Of a DNA stretch of 64,000 nt, positions 62,806 to 64,000 are shown piece after piece. This stretch comes from Phycisphaerales bacterium. Lineage in GTDB: Bacteria; Planctomycetota; Phycisphaerae; Phycisphaerales; UBA1924. The notes under the pieces were generated by a model that worked only from the letters and a program-made list of their open reading frames with translations, had not been told where the DNA came from and ran no database searches. The stretch covers positions 1 through 64,000 of the forward strand of contig JALUWX010000112.1 in assembly GCA_027019265.1 (NCBI GenBank), given 5' to 3'. Position 1 is the first letter of the stretch. Each line of letters opens with the position of its first letter. The position numbers and the translations under genes are program-made.

Positions 62806-63333
62806 ATGGCCGACGAGAACACCACCGAATCCAACGAGCAATCCGAGAAGAAGGGCGGGGGGATGAAGCTCATCCTCGTCGTCGCTGTCATCATGCTCCT
62901 CGAAGGCGGGGTCGTCGCGTTCCTCGTCTCCTCCATGGGAGGCCCCTCCGCCGCGGATGCGTCCCAGCTCGAACTCCTCGAAGGCACCGGCGAAGATGCG
63001 CCCCTCGAGATCGACCTCATCGAAGAGCGTTTCCAGAACATGTCCACCGGGCATGTCTGGGAGTGGCGCGTCAAGATCGTTCTCCGCGTGAAGCAGAAGA
63101 ACTCGGCCTACATCGAGAAGATCAAGGAACGTGACAACGCGACCCTCACCGAAGGGATCGCGATGATCTTCCGGCGTGCCCAGGACCGTCACCTCCGAGA
63201 ACCCGGGCTCGAGACCATCACCCGTCAGCTCACGACCTACGTCAACGAAGTCTTCGGGACCGACCCCGACGGGATCCCCCGTGTCGATCGGGTCATCATC
63301 CCCGAGTGCAAGGGCTTCCGCGCCGACGCCTGA
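62806..63333 (+). CDS. fliL: Flagellar basal-body-associated protein FliL-like
   Basis: 175 residues. A cytoplasmic acidic tail, a membrane helix (KLILVVAVIMLLEGGVVAFLVSS), and a periplasmic domain with ERDNATLTEGIAMIFRRAQDRHLREPGLETITRQLTTYVNEVFG, the FliL core that rings the stator. Eighteen bases after motB. Confidence 0.85.
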   Translation: MADENTTESNEQSEKKGGGMKLILVVAVIMLLEGGVVAFLVSSMGGPSAADASQLELLEGTGEDAPLEIDLIEERFQNMSTGHVWEWRVKIVLRVKQKNSAYIEKIKERDNATLTEGIAMIFRRAQDRHLREPGLETITRQLTTYVNEVFGTDPDGIPRVDRVIIPECKGFRADA

Positions 63334-63488
63334 TCCCCGCGATCCACGCGGAGCACGATCCCAACGCACTTTCTGCGCTTCATGCGCAACAAACTGGCGC
63401 GATCCGTGCGCTCCGTCCGATATCCGGTATCTGAGACGGCGCGGAGTCGCGCCCTCGTCCCTGCGCGGGCGGAGCCCGGGAGCACAGC
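63334..63488 (+). other. Intergenic stretch fliL-fliN; fliM absent
   Basis: 155 bases. No gene seen. Contains GGCGCG-GAGT-CGCGCC (63438-63453), a perfect 6-bp hairpin, and the near-palindrome GATATCCGGTATC (63419-63431). In most operons fliM lies here. Confidence 0.45.
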
Positions 63489-64000
63489 ATGGCCGACGAA
63501 CCCGACAACACCCCGATCGAAGGCGAAGAAACGCCCGAAGAGGGATCGACACCCACCGATCCCGAATCGACGAGCGAGCCGGATCCGGAAGACCCCCTAG
63601 CCGCCGTCGAAAACGCCGAGCAACTCGCCGATTCCGCCGCGGAGCAAGCGGAGGAATCCGAAGAAGACGACATGTCCGAGGAGGAGGCCGCCGCTCTCGC
63701 GATGGCCATGGGCGCGATCACCGCCGCGGCGAACCCTCAGGAAGCCCCCGATCCCGCCCCCTCCCCGAGCGTCCCGACAGACGACGCCGCGAGCTTCGAC
63801 CCCCCCGAGTTCTCCAGCTCGGGTTCGGGGAGTTCCAACCGGGACCTCGATCTCCTCGCCGATGTCCACATGAACGTCCGGATCGAGCTCGGACGGACCA
63901 AGATGTTCGTCGAGGACGTCCTGAGTCTGGGAGACGGCACCGTCGTCGAGCTCGACAAGCTCGCCGGCGACCCCGTCGATGTCTACGTCAACGATCGGCG
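63489..64000 (+). CDS. fliN: Flagellar motor switch protein FliN, 3' end outside window
   Basis: 170 residues are visible. The frame has no stop before the window end. After about 115 disordered, acidic residues (rich in Glu, Asp, Pro, Ala), the C-ring domain (SpoA) starts: LDLLADVHMNVRIELGRTKMFVEDVLSLGDGTVVELDKLAGDPVDVYVNDR. About 20-25 residues of the usual FliN core are missing. The long N-terminal extension is unlike the short FliN of enterobacteria; it resembles FliY only in length. Confidence 0.85.
   Translation, partial: MADEPDNTPIEGEETPEEGSTPTDPESTSEPDPEDPLAAVENAEQLADSAAEQAEESEEDDMSEEEAAALAMAMGAITAAANPQEAPDPAPSPSVPTDDAASFDPPEFSSSGSGSSNRDLDLLADVHMNVRIELGRTKMFVEDVLSLGDGTVVELDKLAGDPVDVYVNDR

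Overview
The window looks like chromosomal DNA of a high-GC planctomycete of the class Phycisphaerae (inferred). The signs are two secreted proteins ending in a VPAPSA / hydrophobic / RRRR sorting tail, a secreted phosphatase with a dockerin-like Asp/Asn-rich tail ending in GCP, a family of TPR-sulfotransferases, an LpxI-type lipid A gene, and a complete early flagellar operon. No rRNA, tRNA, CRISPR array or insertion sequence was recognised.

Layout. 1-9.4 kb: partial alpha/beta hydrolase, Asp/Glu racemase-like gene, hscB, two tandem DUF21-CBS membrane proteins, a membrane-anchored thioredoxin, an S41 protease, then tsaD, a GGQ peptide-release-factor-like protein and hflX (a translation-quality group). 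9.4-15.2 kb: DUF1015 gene divergent from purQ-coaD-thioesterase-purN, a TPR/metallopeptidase/PDZ protein and folA. 15.2-18.3 kb: two tandem PEP-CTERM-like secreted proteins with structured leaders and strong terminators, a META-domain lipoprotein and a membrane protein. 18.3-22.5 kb: apt, gcvP and a short asparaginase. 22.5-33.0 kb: five TPR-sulfotransferase genes, one with ruined substrate-binding loops, interrupted by a minus-strand block nadB-lipoprotein-DinB_2-like. 33.0-43.6 kb: housekeeping and accessory genes (OmpH, M29 aminopeptidase, Y-family polymerase, secreted phosphatase, obgE, PilZ, a foreign-looking SUKH gene, TlyA-like methylase, lpxI, three small unknowns). 43.7-64.0 kb: a large TPR protein, then a FlgN-like gene, a soluble histidine kinase and a sigma-54 activator, followed by flgB-flgC-fliE-fliF-fliG-fliH-fliI-fliJ-(MotE/FlbB-like)-fliK-flgD-(flagellar operon protein)-flgE-flbD-motA-motB-fliL-fliN (cut by the window end). 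This order closely follows the spirochaetal flgB operon.

Regulation read from the sequence. Three sites share one architecture, TCAAG followed 21 bases later by CCGATA(A/G), matching the flagellar sigma-28 (FliA) consensus. They lie before the FlgN-like/kinase/activator operon, before motAB, and before an isolated PilZ gene, which links a c-di-GMP receptor to the motility regulon. At least ten genes have a TANNNT hexamer 5-8 bases before the start codon and no clear Shine-Dalgarno sequence, which suggests common leaderless transcription. Other genes have ordinary AGGAG sites. G exceeds C strongly on the plus strand up to about 42 kb regardless of gene direction, and this turns to a mild C excess from about 48 kb, a possible replication strand switch.
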